A stretch of 25,586 nucleotides of DNA from a virus. The stretch covers positions 1 through 25,586 of IMG/VR virus record IMGVR_UViG_3300003324_000147. The stretch is one strand, 5' to 3'. A program made the position numbers and the translations under genes. Positions 5,984-13,819 of the stretch are shown piece after piece. Positions within the stretch are counted from its first letter, which is position 1. Every line of letters begins with the position of its first letter. The notes beneath the pieces were generated by a model. The model had not been told where the DNA came from. It ran no database searches and saw only the letters and a program-made list of their open reading frames with translations.

Positions 5984-6484
5984 ATGAACAAACCAGAAGT
6001 AAGATCAGCCGCTAAGTCTGCAGCGCCACAATCTGAAGGTACACGTAAGGTTACAAGAGAAGACTTGGTTAAGCAGATCAAGAAGATGCGCGATCGTGAT
6101 GCCGAACTCGTAACCGGTGTCTTTAAGAACTTAGAGAACCCTGCAAGCTCTGGTGGCAGAGGATCATTGGTATTTAGCTACAAGATGTATCACGGAGACG
6201 AAAACGTTATCTATGAACTTCTTGATGGAGAGCGGTACAAGTTGCCTCGTGGCGTAGCTCGTCACTTGAACAACAACTGCTTCTACAGAGAATACCAGCA
6301 TCTTCCAGGAGAGTTTGGTCAACAGGGTATTCGTGGTGGCGTAAGTCCTGATGGAAGACTGCAAACCAATAGTTTCCAGCAATCAAGAAAAGTGCACCGT
6401 TATGCATTCCACTCTTTGGATTACATGGATGACGATGTGGATATGTATCCGTCTAATCTTGTAGAAGTTACTGTATCTCCTTAA
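5984..6484 (+). CDS. hypothetical virion-region protein
   Basis: 166 residues; AAAGGAAAAAGAG precedes the ATG. A basic, Ala/Ser-rich first 30 residues (AAKSAAPQSEGTRKVTRE) lead into a Lys/Arg-rich helix (DLVKQIKKMRDRDAELV). The remainder is beta-prone with many aromatics (SLVFSYKMYHGDE, YREYQHLPGEF, YAFHSLDYMDDDVDMYP). No recognised catalytic motif, signal peptide or membrane helix. It lies between two FCCH-like structural genes, with its stop 9 bases before the next start, so it is probably co-translated with them. Likely a small structural or assembly protein; the function is not recognised. Confidence 0.7.
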   Translation: MNKPEVRSAAKSAAPQSEGTRKVTREDLVKQIKKMRDRDAELVTGVFKNLENPASSGGRGSLVFSYKMYHGDENVIYELLDGERYKLPRGVARHLNNNCFYREYQHLPGEFGQQGIRGGVSPDGRLQTNSFQQSRKVHRYAFHSLDYMDDDVDMYPSNLVEVTVSP

Positions 6485-6493
6485 GGGTGAGCC

Positions 6494-6889
6494 ATGACCA
6501 TAACCACACAAAATTACTATGCGGTTCAGTTTCCAACCTTCCAGCGTGCTATGCGTAACGTGTTATCTATAACACAAGCTGAGAATGCCTTGGTGACGAC
6601 GACATTTGATGGGACAACACCAGGGGATCATCAGTACCAGACCGGGTTGATTGTTCGTCTCTATGTACCGGATGGGTTTGGTATGGTGCAGGCAAACGGG
6701 CTATCAGGACCTATTACGGTGATCAATGATACACAGTTTACGATACCAATTGATACGACTAATTTTGATGCTTTTGTCATTCCCGCATATCAACCTGGTG
6801 CTTTCGGTACTCCTGCACAAGTTGTACCAGTTGGTGAAGTAAATGACATCTTGACTGAGGCAACACAAAACGTTTTGCCCTACCCGTGA
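6494..6889 (+). CDS. small FCCH-domain-like structural protein
   Basis: 131 residues; AAGGGTGAGCC before the ATG overlaps the previous stop. After about 45 N-terminal residues the protein is essentially one FCCH-like beta domain: GLIVRLYVPDGFGM, then NGLSGPITV, IPIDTTNFDAFVIP and PAQVVPVGE. It aligns with the C-terminal domain of the protein at 4903-5916, and a 21-base stretch at 6808-6828 is identical to 5718-5738, so the two are related by duplication or gene conversion. Probably a minor head or connector structural protein; the specific role is unknown. Confidence 0.7.
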   Translation: MTITTQNYYAVQFPTFQRAMRNVLSITQAENALVTTTFDGTTPGDHQYQTGLIVRLYVPDGFGMVQANGLSGPITVINDTQFTIPIDTTNFDAFVIPAYQPGAFGTPAQVVPVGEVNDILTEATQNVLPYP

Positions 6890-6933
6890 TAAGTGTTAGA
6901 GTTGTGAAAAATAAAGAGATGGGAGTGTGAGTA

Positions 6934-7974
6934 ATGGCAAATTCTACCCTGCAAGCGATCCGTACAAAGACGCGTAGGATAACAAGAAGTCCGTCCTTGT
7001 CGCAGCTGTCTAATAACCAGCTTGATGAGTATATCAATACGTTTATATTGTACGATTTCCCTGAGCATCTACGGTTGTTCTCGTTAAGAACCGTGCTCAC
7101 GTTCTATACGCAACCAGGCGTAGACGTTTACGATACCAACACCTCCGTAACCACTGATCCGTTATACAACTTTAAGAATAGATACGTGGCAGTGCATCCT
7201 CCGGTATACATGGCTGGCATCCAGTCATTCTATACGCAATGGAGAGATGTATTTTATGGGTATTGGCCTCAAACAAACACTATATCTGACACGCTTTTAC
7301 GCGGAGATGGAACTACCGGGCCGTTTTCGGGCCGAGTTTCGGCTCCATCAACGGGACTGCCGTTCATCTTGCAAAGAAGCGTTAATTTTAACTGCTTGAA
7401 CACTGATGGAACATCCATGATTATGGTTGATGTGCCTATCACTAATCAGATAGGTAACTTAACGCAAGCCGATGTTCCATTAGTGCCTCCGTTTGACACA
7501 ACGGTTGACCCGAACAACTTTATAAATTACGTGACGGGGGAATATACCATCACCTTCCCACAACTAACTGAGACTGCTTCTCCTATCTGGTTTGAAGGAA
7601 TTCTCTACCAGCCAGGAAAGCCGTTGGGAATGCTGTACTATGATGAGAAATTCACTATCCGTCCCGTACCAGATAAGACGTATGCTATCCAGATTGAAGC
7701 AGATGTTCGCCCTACCGAGCTTATTAACTCAACCGATGTCCCTCAGTTAGAGCAATGGTGGCAGTATATCGCTTATGGTGCAGCTAAAAAGATATTTGAA
7801 GATCGTATGGATCTGGACTCAGTTCAGCTCATTATGCCAGAGTTCAAACAACAAGAGCGCTTAGTTCTTCGGACTACACTTTCTCAGCAGGCTAACGAGC
7901 GTACGGTCACGATCTACACCCAAGGTAAAAATTATGGATTCGGATGGTTTGGTCCTGGTGGCTGGCCTTATTAA
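6934..7974 (+). CDS. probable head-tail connector or neck structural protein
   Basis: 346 residues, starting at ATG 6934 after GGGAGTGTGAGTA, a mediocre ribosome site. The N-terminus (MANSTLQAIRTKTRRITRSP...LDEYINTFILYDFPEHLRLF) is a helical, basic segment typical of podovirus neck or connector-type proteins that I recall next to stabilisation-type genes. The centre is beta-rich, with Pro and aromatic residues (HPPVYMAGIQSFYTQWRD), and residues about 255-300 contain a helical WWQYIAYGAAKKIFEDRMD segment. No enzyme motif. Gene order (capsid, small structural proteins, this, large beta protein, ejection proteins) supports a role at the portal-tail junction. The exact family name is uncertain. 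Confidence 0.65.
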   Translation: MANSTLQAIRTKTRRITRSPSLSQLSNNQLDEYINTFILYDFPEHLRLFSLRTVLTFYTQPGVDVYDTNTSVTTDPLYNFKNRYVAVHPPVYMAGIQSFYTQWRDVFYGYWPQTNTISDTLLRGDGTTGPFSGRVSAPSTGLPFILQRSVNFNCLNTDGTSMIMVDVPITNQIGNLTQADVPLVPPFDTTVDPNNFINYVTGEYTITFPQLTETASPIWFEGILYQPGKPLGMLYYDEKFTIRPVPDKTYAIQIEADVRPTELINSTDVPQLEQWWQYIAYGAAKKIFEDRMDLDSVQLIMPEFKQQERLVLRTTLSQQANERTVTIYTQGKNYGFGWFGPGGWPY

Positions 7975-7983
7975 GGAGATAAT

Positions 7984-8568
7984 ATGGCATTGAATAATGT
8001 TCCCCTTTCTGGTCAGACCTTGAACGTAACTCGGGTACCAATCAACCAGAACTTTTCAACCATCAACGCTGCTTTCTTAGTGGATCACGTTGAATATAAT
8101 ACAACCGGTCAAGGTAAGCATAATAAGGTAACCTTCCCAGTTCAGACGTCGCAACCAGCATTCGCTGCAGGAGAAGAGGGGCTTTATAATTATCCTCTTG
8201 CTGGTGTTAACGAGCTCTATATAAATAAACAAGCGTTTGCCGGCGTGCAGCAGATCCCTATGACTGCTTCATTGTTGAGTAGCCAAAGTCCAACACTCGG
8301 AAACGGGGGTTGGACCTACCTTCCTTCCGGGTACTACCAAACATTTGGGTCAGGCACAGGATCAGGGAATGTGTTAGTAACCTTGACCTACCCGCCTCCG
8401 ACTCAGCTTTCTACGGTCATATTGACGCCATTTACTGCAACTACCAGCTTCTCCAATGTTCAAGTAAGGCTTATTAGTATCGTAAGCAGAACTCAGTTCA
8501 GATGCTTTGTGTCGGTTAATGGAGCGGCTGGGTCAGCAGGATTCCAATTCTTGGCGATAGGGTACTAA
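7984..8568 (+). CDS. minor virion protein (tail/fibre-type)
   Basis: 194 residues with AAGGAGATAAT before the ATG. The N-terminus reads MALNNVPLSGQTLNVTRVPINQNFSTINAAFLVDHVEYN, then GQGKHNKVTFP. This VPINxNF...DHVxYN...GKHxxVTFP pattern is common in small phage tail-associated proteins. The C-terminal half is Thr/Ser/Gly-rich beta sequence (VLVTLTYPPPTQLSTVILTP) that resembles fibre or carbohydrate-facing beta domains. No enzyme motif. It sits directly before the large beta protein at 8570, with 1 base between stop and ATG. Likely a virion surface or neck component. Confidence 0.65.
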   Translation: MALNNVPLSGQTLNVTRVPINQNFSTINAAFLVDHVEYNTTGQGKHNKVTFPVQTSQPAFAAGEEGLYNYPLAGVNELYINKQAFAGVQQIPMTASLLSSQSPTLGNGGWTYLPSGYYQTFGSGTGSGNVLVTLTYPPPTQLSTVILTPFTATTSFSNVQVRLISIVSRTQFRCFVSVNGAAGSAGFQFLAIGY

Positions 8569-8569
8569 C

Positions 8570-10846
8570 ATGGCAGATCGTTTTTTTATAGCCCCGTATG
8601 ATACAGACTCAGGATTGCAGACCAACGTAAAGCCGTGGCTTATTCCTGATGAGGCATTCTCAGAACTCAATAATGCCTATGTCTTTCGTGGACGTGTAAG
8701 AAAACGATTTGGGTCTCGTTGGCTTGGTGATACTTCTTTAGTCTCAAGACTCAGGTTCCAGGTAGGTATGATCGCTGGCGGCAATCTTTCAGGCAACGTG
8801 CGAACGATCGCTGTAGATGCTGGCATGCCAACAGGAATCGGTCAAGCGTTTAGCGCTGGAGATGTAGTATTTACGGTCTACAACCCAGCTCCCGGCCCTC
8901 AACAGATGCTTCGCACCGATAACAAAGTTGATGCTGCAACTTATAACTTAACAACTTCAGACTTTAATATAACCAATGTAGGACCTGGGGTTCCTGATGG
9001 CACGATTGTATACTTCTATCCCAACTTGCCGGTTATGGGATTACAGACGTATGAGCAGAATACTGTTAATGATGAGTTTGTTGTTGCATTCGATACCCGT
9101 TATGCCTACCAGTATTCTGGTGGTTGGGAGAGATTATCAACTGAGACGACTCCTGGTGCAGCCGTATGGACTGGTGACAACTCTCAGTTTTTTTGGACCA
9201 CGACCTGGACTGGAGCCAATGCATCTGACAAGGTTCTCTACGTCACTAACTTCAATGAAAACGAGCCCAACTTTATGCGGCTTTATTTTGGAGGTTGGGA
9301 TAACTTTCGGCCGCAAATAGATGCCACTCCTAACTACTTAAACTCAGCCAGAATCTTAGTTCCCTTTAAGAATAGACTTGTGGCATTCAATACCTGGGAG
9401 GGGCCAGCTGCTCCGCTACCAGGAACAAATTACCCTAATAGAGCACGCTACTCAGCTGTCGGAGATCCAACCGCTTCTAATGCCTGGAGGCAAGATATCG
9501 CAGGGCAAGGTAATGCTATCGATGCTCCAACCACGGAAGCGGTGGTCACTGTTGAGTTCGTAAAAGATCGTCTTGTGGTATTCTTCGAGCGGTCAACATG
9601 GGAGTTTGTGTATACTGGTAACCAAGCGTATCCCTTTAACTGGCAGCAGATAAATACTGAGCTTGGTGCAGAGTCTACCTTCTCCATTGTTCCTTTCGAT
9701 AAGGTCTGCATAGGAGTAGGAAACGTCGGTATCCATGCCTGTAACGGGGCAAACGTAGAGCGTATTGATGATAAGATACCTGACACCGTGTTTGATATTC
9801 ACAATATCGATTCTGGAGTCGAACGCGTCTATGGTATCCGTGACTTCTATGTCGAGATGGTCTATTGGACCTTCCCCGATACCGATGCAAGTGCCGACTT
9901 CCCGTATCCTCGTCGTGTTCTTGTATACAACTATAAGACGGGAACATGGGCATTCAATGATGATTCTATTACCGCTTTTGGATATTTCCAGCCAATAGCA
10001 GGAGTTACCTGGGATTCAACGACAGTCAGTTGGGATGATACGGTTCCATGGGATAGTGGTTCTGTACAGGCTAAGTTCAGACAGGTTATTGCAGGAAACC
10101 AAGAGGGCTACACCTTTATCTGTGATGCTGATGAAACGACCAATGCCGCTGTATTACAAATTACCAATGCTACGCAATCAGTTGCACCTTTATACACCAC
10201 TACTTTGACGATTATCCAGAACAACTTACGCGAAGAAGATTACATCTATATCCAAGGCGCAGTCTGGGATGATGCTTCTGATGTCCTAAATGGAAGAATT
10301 TACCAAGTGGTGAGCCAATCTATGTCAGATCCTGACACGGTAATCATAGGGCCTATAGATCCTGATAATCCTAGCGACATCTTTACAGGAGCTTATATAG
10401 GCGGAGGGCTGGTATCTCGCGTGAGTCAGATAGATATTAGAACCAAAGAGTACAACTTCTATGCCAAGACAGGTCGAAATGCCTATGTCTCTAAAGTTGA
10501 TTTCATGGTTGACAAGACCGATGCAGGAGAGATCCAGGTTGATTTCTACGTGTCAACAGCAGTTACTCCATTGCTCCAAGACGCTGAAGGTAATGGCACT
10601 CTTTTAGGAACCGGCACGCTTGATACCTTCCCGTATACCTTCTTAAATTCAGAAGCTCCTATACCTTTTGAGGAGACAGCATCTCGAGTGTGGCATCCGG
10701 TCTATTTCCAGGCTGATGGAGAAGTTATTCAGCTACAGTTGATCCTTAATGATGATCAAATGAGAGATCCGGCCATAAGAGAAGCCGGTTTTGCCCTCCA
10801 TGCGATGTGTATCTATGCTCAGCCAACCAGTTACAGATTCCAATAA
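8570..10846 (+). CDS. large beta-rich tail hub / packaged-DNA-stabilisation-like protein
   Basis: 758 residues, starting 1 base after the previous stop with only a weak AGGG ribosome site, so translational coupling is likely. The N-terminus (PYDTDSGLQTNVKPWLIPDE, then NNAYVFRGRVRKRFGSRWLG) is a conserved pattern in podovirus proteins like P22 gp10, which cap the portal after packaging. The rest is dominated by aromatic-rich beta repeats (GGWERLSTETTP, SQFFWTTTWTGAN, RLVVFFERSTWEFVYTGN, RVLVYNYKTGTWAFND) consistent with a beta-propeller, and a C-terminal beta domain from about 610 onward. No catalytic motif. Its role as a head-tail stabiliser or tail hub is inferred from pattern and position. 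Confidence 0.65.
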   Translation: MADRFFIAPYDTDSGLQTNVKPWLIPDEAFSELNNAYVFRGRVRKRFGSRWLGDTSLVSRLRFQVGMIAGGNLSGNVRTIAVDAGMPTGIGQAFSAGDVVFTVYNPAPGPQQMLRTDNKVDAATYNLTTSDFNITNVGPGVPDGTIVYFYPNLPVMGLQTYEQNTVNDEFVVAFDTRYAYQYSGGWERLSTETTPGAAVWTGDNSQFFWTTTWTGANASDKVLYVTNFNENEPNFMRLYFGGWDNFRPQIDATPNYLNSARILVPFKNRLVAFNTWEGPAAPLPGTNYPNRARYSAVGDPTASNAWRQDIAGQGNAIDAPTTEAVVTVEFVKDRLVVFFERSTWEFVYTGNQAYPFNWQQINTELGAESTFSIVPFDKVCIGVGNVGIHACNGANVERIDDKIPDTVFDIHNIDSGVERVYGIRDFYVEMVYWTFPDTDASADFPYPRRVLVYNYKTGTWAFNDDSITAFGYFQPIAGVTWDSTTVSWDDTVPWDSGSVQAKFRQVIAGNQEGYTFICDADETTNAAVLQITNATQSVAPLYTTTLTIIQNNLREEDYIYIQGAVWDDASDVLNGRIYQVVSQSMSDPDTVIIGPIDPDNPSDIFTGAYIGGGLVSRVSQIDIRTKEYNFYAKTGRNAYVSKVDFMVDKTDAGEIQVDFYVSTAVTPLLQDAEGNGTLLGTGTLDTFPYTFLNSEAPIPFEETASRVWHPVYFQADGEVIQLQLILNDDQMRDPAIREAGFALHAMCIYAQPTSYRFQ

Positions 10847-10855
10847 GGAGGGTTT

Positions 10856-11383
10856 ATGGCGTATATACCTGATCAGCAGATTAATACGGGTTCTTATGTT
10901 CCCACGACCAACGTCTGGGATATATCCCGTCTTTATGAAGTAGAAGTTGGGAGCCAGGAGTTTAAAGAGCTCTTAGTTCGCCTCTATCAGAACGTAAACA
11001 ACATAGCCGTTGTGCTTAATACCAAGTGTACCGGTTACTACATTAACGAAGAATTTGTAAGCGGAAAGCTATTCTATAACCCATCTTCCAATGATCCCTT
11101 GAGGCTTCGTCCTGGCTTTATGAAGACTATAAACACAGGTGCTTTAGGTGCTGGTGTTACTGCCGTAAATCATGGTATAACGGTGACCAATACGTTCCAC
11201 TGGATGTTTATTTCTGGTGCTGCTACCAACACGGGAACCCTGGTGGGCTATCCCATCACATTTGCAGGAGCGGCAGGGAATAACATTGAAGTGAGAGTGA
11301 GTGCTACGCAGGTAATCATAGATAATGCTTCAGGGGTTACTTTTACGGACTCCCAAGTAACCTTAGAATACGTAAAATTTTAA
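10856..11383 (+). CDS. small virion structural protein
   Basis: 175 residues; AAGGAGGGTTT before the ATG is an excellent ribosome site. N-terminal part (IPDQQINTGSYVPTTNVWD) followed by a helix (QEFKELLVRLYQNVNNIAVVLN) and YYINEEFVSGKLFYNP. From residue about 85 the protein is beta-rich (GALGAGVTAVNHGITV, then TFHWMFISGAATNTG) with a pattern like C-terminal fibre or receptor-facing domains. No membrane or signal sequence. It lies between the large beta protein and the glycine-rich ejection proteins. Likely a tail or neck accessory protein; the exact role is not recognised. Confidence 0.65.
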   Translation: MAYIPDQQINTGSYVPTTNVWDISRLYEVEVGSQEFKELLVRLYQNVNNIAVVLNTKCTGYYINEEFVSGKLFYNPSSNDPLRLRPGFMKTINTGALGAGVTAVNHGITVTNTFHWMFISGAATNTGTLVGYPITFAGAAGNNIEVRVSATQVIIDNASGVTFTDSQVTLEYVKF

Positions 11384-11395
11384 AAAGGAGATGAA

Positions 11396-12022
11396 ATGGC
11401 AAGTTGGTCAGGAGGATTGCAAGGCGGGTTGGGCGGCGCGGGCACAGGTGCTGCCATTGGTAGTATGTTTGGTCCTGTGGGGACTGGGATTGGTGCAGGA
11501 GTGGGCGGACTTGCTGGTCTATTGGGCGGTCTGTTTAGTCCTGGTAAAAAGGGTGGTGTTCAGCAGGCTCCTCGTTTCAATCCTGCGCAACAACAAGCGT
11601 TGCAACTGCTGCTAGGCCAAGGTGCTCAAGGGCTGCAAAATCCCTATGCCGGGTTCGAAGACATTTCCAATTACGCAACCAGCCAATTCAACAAAAATAT
11701 AGTCCCTTCCATTGCAGAAAGATTTACCGGTATGACCGGAGGCGCGCTTAGTTCTCCTGCGTTGTATTCGCAATTAGGACAAGCTGGAGCAGGATTGGCT
11801 GAATCCCTTGCGGGTATGAAGCAGCTTTACGGGCAGAAGAACCAGCAGAATGCGTTGGGGCTACTCGCATTAGGTCTCAGTCCATCCTTTGAGAACTACT
11901 ACCAACAGTCTGAGCCAGGATTCGGTCAAAGATTATTAGGTACAGCGGCCCAAGCTGCTCCTTCTTTTTATCAGTCGTACCAATTAAGTAATGCGCTACA
12001 ACAGTTGCAAAATAGGGGGTAA
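11396..12022 (+). CDS. candidate internal virion (DNA ejection) protein, Gly-rich
   Basis: 208 residues; start at ATG 11396 (AAAAAGGAG 7 bases upstream; the out-of-frame ATG at 11391 belongs to another frame). Residues 5-50 are a Gly/Ala/Leu-rich hydrophobic segment (GAGTGAAIGSMFGPVGTGIG, then GLAGLLGGLF) with GxxxG spacing, as in membrane-active ejection proteins of podoviruses. The remainder is Gln- and Ala-rich and helical (QQQALQLLLGQGAQGLQNPY; LGQAGAGLAESLAGMKQLYG; QNALGLLALGLSP). The next gene starts 2 bases after its stop and carries a similar glycine-rich segment at its C-terminus. Such proteins are packaged and injected to form a channel across the envelope. Assigned from architecture, not from homology. 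Confidence 0.6.
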   Translation: MASWSGGLQGGLGGAGTGAAIGSMFGPVGTGIGAGVGGLAGLLGGLFSPGKKGGVQQAPRFNPAQQQALQLLLGQGAQGLQNPYAGFEDISNYATSQFNKNIVPSIAERFTGMTGGALSSPALYSQLGQAGAGLAESLAGMKQLYGQKNQQNALGLLALGLSPSFENYYQQSEPGFGQRLLGTAAQAAPSFYQSYQLSNALQQLQNRG

Positions 12023-12024
12023 CC

Positions 12025-13410
12025 ATGCAAGTAATAAGCGATACTGGAGCAAGCGATAAGCTATGGGATTCCCTTGGTACTGGTTTGCAGCAGTTAGCCC
12101 AAAATAAGTTGGCTCAAGTTCAGAGGCAGTATGATGTACAATCAGAGCGTTCTGAGTACGCAAAAAGCATTGCTCCCTTTGTAGGTCCTGAAGCAGCTAA
12201 AATTGTAAGTAACCTTAATCCAGAAATGCGTCAATGGGCTCTTAATGATATTCCATCATTGATGAAGCTTGTAGGCCAACAAGGCGCTCCTCAACAGGGC
12301 GGTCTTCCTGCTTTGCAAGCTGGTCAACCGGCTCAAGAGCAAGCTCCAGAACAGGTTCAAGGATTAACGGGCGCAGACATTCTGGGGGGTGTATTGAATG
12401 ATGCCTCTGTGTCTCCCCTTGTAAGACAGGCTCTGGCTAAGACGAAAGTCCAATTACCTAATATGCCTGCAGCTGCTATGGGCCAAGCTCCAGAAGGGGC
12501 TGCAGTTCCTCAAGAGGCTGGTCTAACTAATCAGTCGTTTCCTACAGAAAGAGCGCAACTGATTCAGAATATCCTTACTTCTCCTGAATCAAGAGAGAAG
12601 AAAGAGAAGATGGCGCTCGAGTTGAAGAAGATAAAGTCGAGAGAAGACCTTGCAGCTTGGAAGAATACGCTTCCTTATCGAGAAGAAACACAAAAGATAG
12701 AAGAGGCTTCTCGAGATGCGCTTCATGCTATAAAAGCGGCTAAGGAGATAGAAAAGTCTGGCAATTTCCCTTCTCAGCAATTCGCTTCCTTTCTAGAGGG
12801 TGCTGGTTGGCAAGATGTTCCTGGGTTCCTGTCAGGAGACGCAGAAGCTTACAACAAGATATTGGCCAACTTCCAAAAGGGGGCTAAGGATATTTATGGT
12901 GGGCGCATTACTAACTTTGAGATGGAACAATTCTTAAAGACTATACCCTCTCTTCAACATACCCCAGAAGGCAGAGCCAAGATTTGGGCTATGATGGAGC
13001 ACTATTACCGAGGCGGAAAAGAACGAGGCAAGCTTGAACGGCAGATCATAAAGGAGAACGGCGGAGTTCCTCCACAAGATCTTCATGAGCGTGTTAATGA
13101 GCGCTTCAAGCCGATAGCAAAGGACTTATCGAAGAGATTCAAGAGAGATCTGCAAGAGGCTCAAAAGTTAGCCGAGTCCAATTCAAGACTGGGATCTGTT
13201 GCTGCTTATGGTGCAGGTAAAGTTGCTGGAGCCATACCGGCTGCATTAAAAGGTGCGGCTAAAGGAGCTCTTTCCGGCGCTGCTGCGGGAAGCTTTATTC
13301 CTGTACTGGGAACAGGTACTGGTGCTCTTATCGGTGGTGGTCTTGGTGCTTTAAGTGGTGGTCTTGGAGGCAGCGGCGGCTTAGGAGATATTCTTAAGCT
13401 CTTGCTTTAA
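12025..13410 (+). CDS. candidate internal virion (DNA ejection) protein with C-terminal Gly/Ala segment
   Basis: 461 residues, beginning 2 bases after the preceding stop. Largely helical: an N-terminal Gln/Ala-rich region with low-complexity linker (about 90-120), a long charged helix at about 195-240 (KKEKMALELKKIKSREDLAA), and a globular region with IYGGRITNFEMEQFLKTIPS near 290-310. Residues about 390-455 are Gly/Ala-rich hydrophobic sequence with repeated GxxxG (GAAKGALSGAAAGSFIPVLG; GALIGGGLGALSGGLGGSGG), ending GDILKLLL. Phage ejection proteins often pair long helical domains with such membrane-active segments. Together with the gene at 11396 it probably forms the ejectosome. The family is not identified with certainty. 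Confidence 0.6.
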   Translation: MQVISDTGASDKLWDSLGTGLQQLAQNKLAQVQRQYDVQSERSEYAKSIAPFVGPEAAKIVSNLNPEMRQWALNDIPSLMKLVGQQGAPQQGGLPALQAGQPAQEQAPEQVQGLTGADILGGVLNDASVSPLVRQALAKTKVQLPNMPAAAMGQAPEGAAVPQEAGLTNQSFPTERAQLIQNILTSPESREKKEKMALELKKIKSREDLAAWKNTLPYREETQKIEEASRDALHAIKAAKEIEKSGNFPSQQFASFLEGAGWQDVPGFLSGDAEAYNKILANFQKGAKDIYGGRITNFEMEQFLKTIPSLQHTPEGRAKIWAMMEHYYRGGKERGKLERQIIKENGGVPPQDLHERVNERFKPIAKDLSKRFKRDLQEAQKLAESNSRLGSVAAYGAGKVAGAIPAALKGAAKGALSGAAAGSFIPVLGTGTGALIGGGLGALSGGLGGSGGLGDILKLLL

Positions 13411-13426
13411 TATAAAATATTTCAGT

Positions 13427-13462
13427 GCTGCTAGTATTATGAACATTCCTGGTATTAGCAGC
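13427..13462 (+). terminator. stem-loop after the ejection-protein gene
   Basis: GCTGCTAGTATTA (13427-13439) pairs with TGGTATTAGCAGC (13450-13462): 13 pairs, three of them G-U on the + strand, with a 10-base loop. It begins 17 bases after the stop codon at 13410. No U-tract follows on the + strand. It also lies 77 bases beyond the end of the minus-strand gene at 13539-13712. The rest of 13411-13538 holds only a minor CCCAC/GTGGG hairpin and no gene. Confidence 0.45.
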
Positions 13463-13538
13463 AACATTACCCCACGGCTGTGGGACTTATTGTCGCAATG
13501 CCATTGCTTGCACTCAGAGAATATACAGAGGGACTTGG

Positions 13539-13712
13539 TCACGGCTTGTCTTCCTTATCATACTTGGTCTCTTTGGCGATCCTTTCTTGAATAGCACGTG
13601 CCATCCATAGATTAATAGATATGTTTCTGCGAGCTGCCAGAATCTTCACTTGCTGATGTAATTCAGGGCTTACATCAAATGCCATCTGCTTACGTTTCTT
13701 CTTGATCTCCAT
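13539..13712 (-). CDS. small ribbon-helix-helix (Arc/CopG-like) DNA-binding regulator
   Basis: 57 residues. A basic N-terminus (MEIKKKRKQ) is followed by MAFDVSPELHQQVKILAARR, then NISINLWMARAIQERIAKE and a charged tail. The arrangement of a short beta strand, P-E-L-x-x-x-V helix, an N-I-S turn and a second amphipathic helix is the classic ribbon-helix-helix repressor fold, which binds operators as a dimer or tetramer. It is the only minus-strand gene within the late region, set between the ejection and fibre genes. There is no Shine-Dalgarno site before its ATG; the promoter at 13719-13747 would start transcription at or next to the ATG, so the mRNA is probably leaderless, as in lambda repressor maintenance transcripts. 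Target operators are unknown. Confidence 0.8.
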   Translation of the reverse strand: MEIKKKRKQMAFDVSPELHQQVKILAARRNISINLWMARAIQERIAKETKYDKEDKP

Positions 13713-13718
13713 GTTAGA

Positions 13719-13747
13719 AAGATAACAAAACAGTGCGACTTAGTCAA
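13719..13747 (-). promoter_or_regulatory. minus-strand sigma70-like promoter for the RHH gene (leaderless)
   Basis: Read on the minus strand: TTGACT (13747-13742), a 17-base spacer, TATCTT (13724-13719), then six bases to the ATG at 13712. The -35 matches at 5 of 6 positions and the -10 at 4 of 6, with ideal spacing. The predicted start point coincides with the ATG, in agreement with the missing ribosome site. Confidence 0.6.
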
Positions 13748-13819
13748 GAAGATTGTTTCCGTGAAGGCGACATGCTAAGTGTAGATAAAGATGTTTTATT
13801 CCTTAAAAGGAGAATGAGT

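Noticed and set aside
13733-13819. N-terminal extension of the fibre gene at 13820
   Set aside because: It overlaps the minus-strand RHH promoter and has no ribosome site; AAAAGGAG fits ATG 13820.
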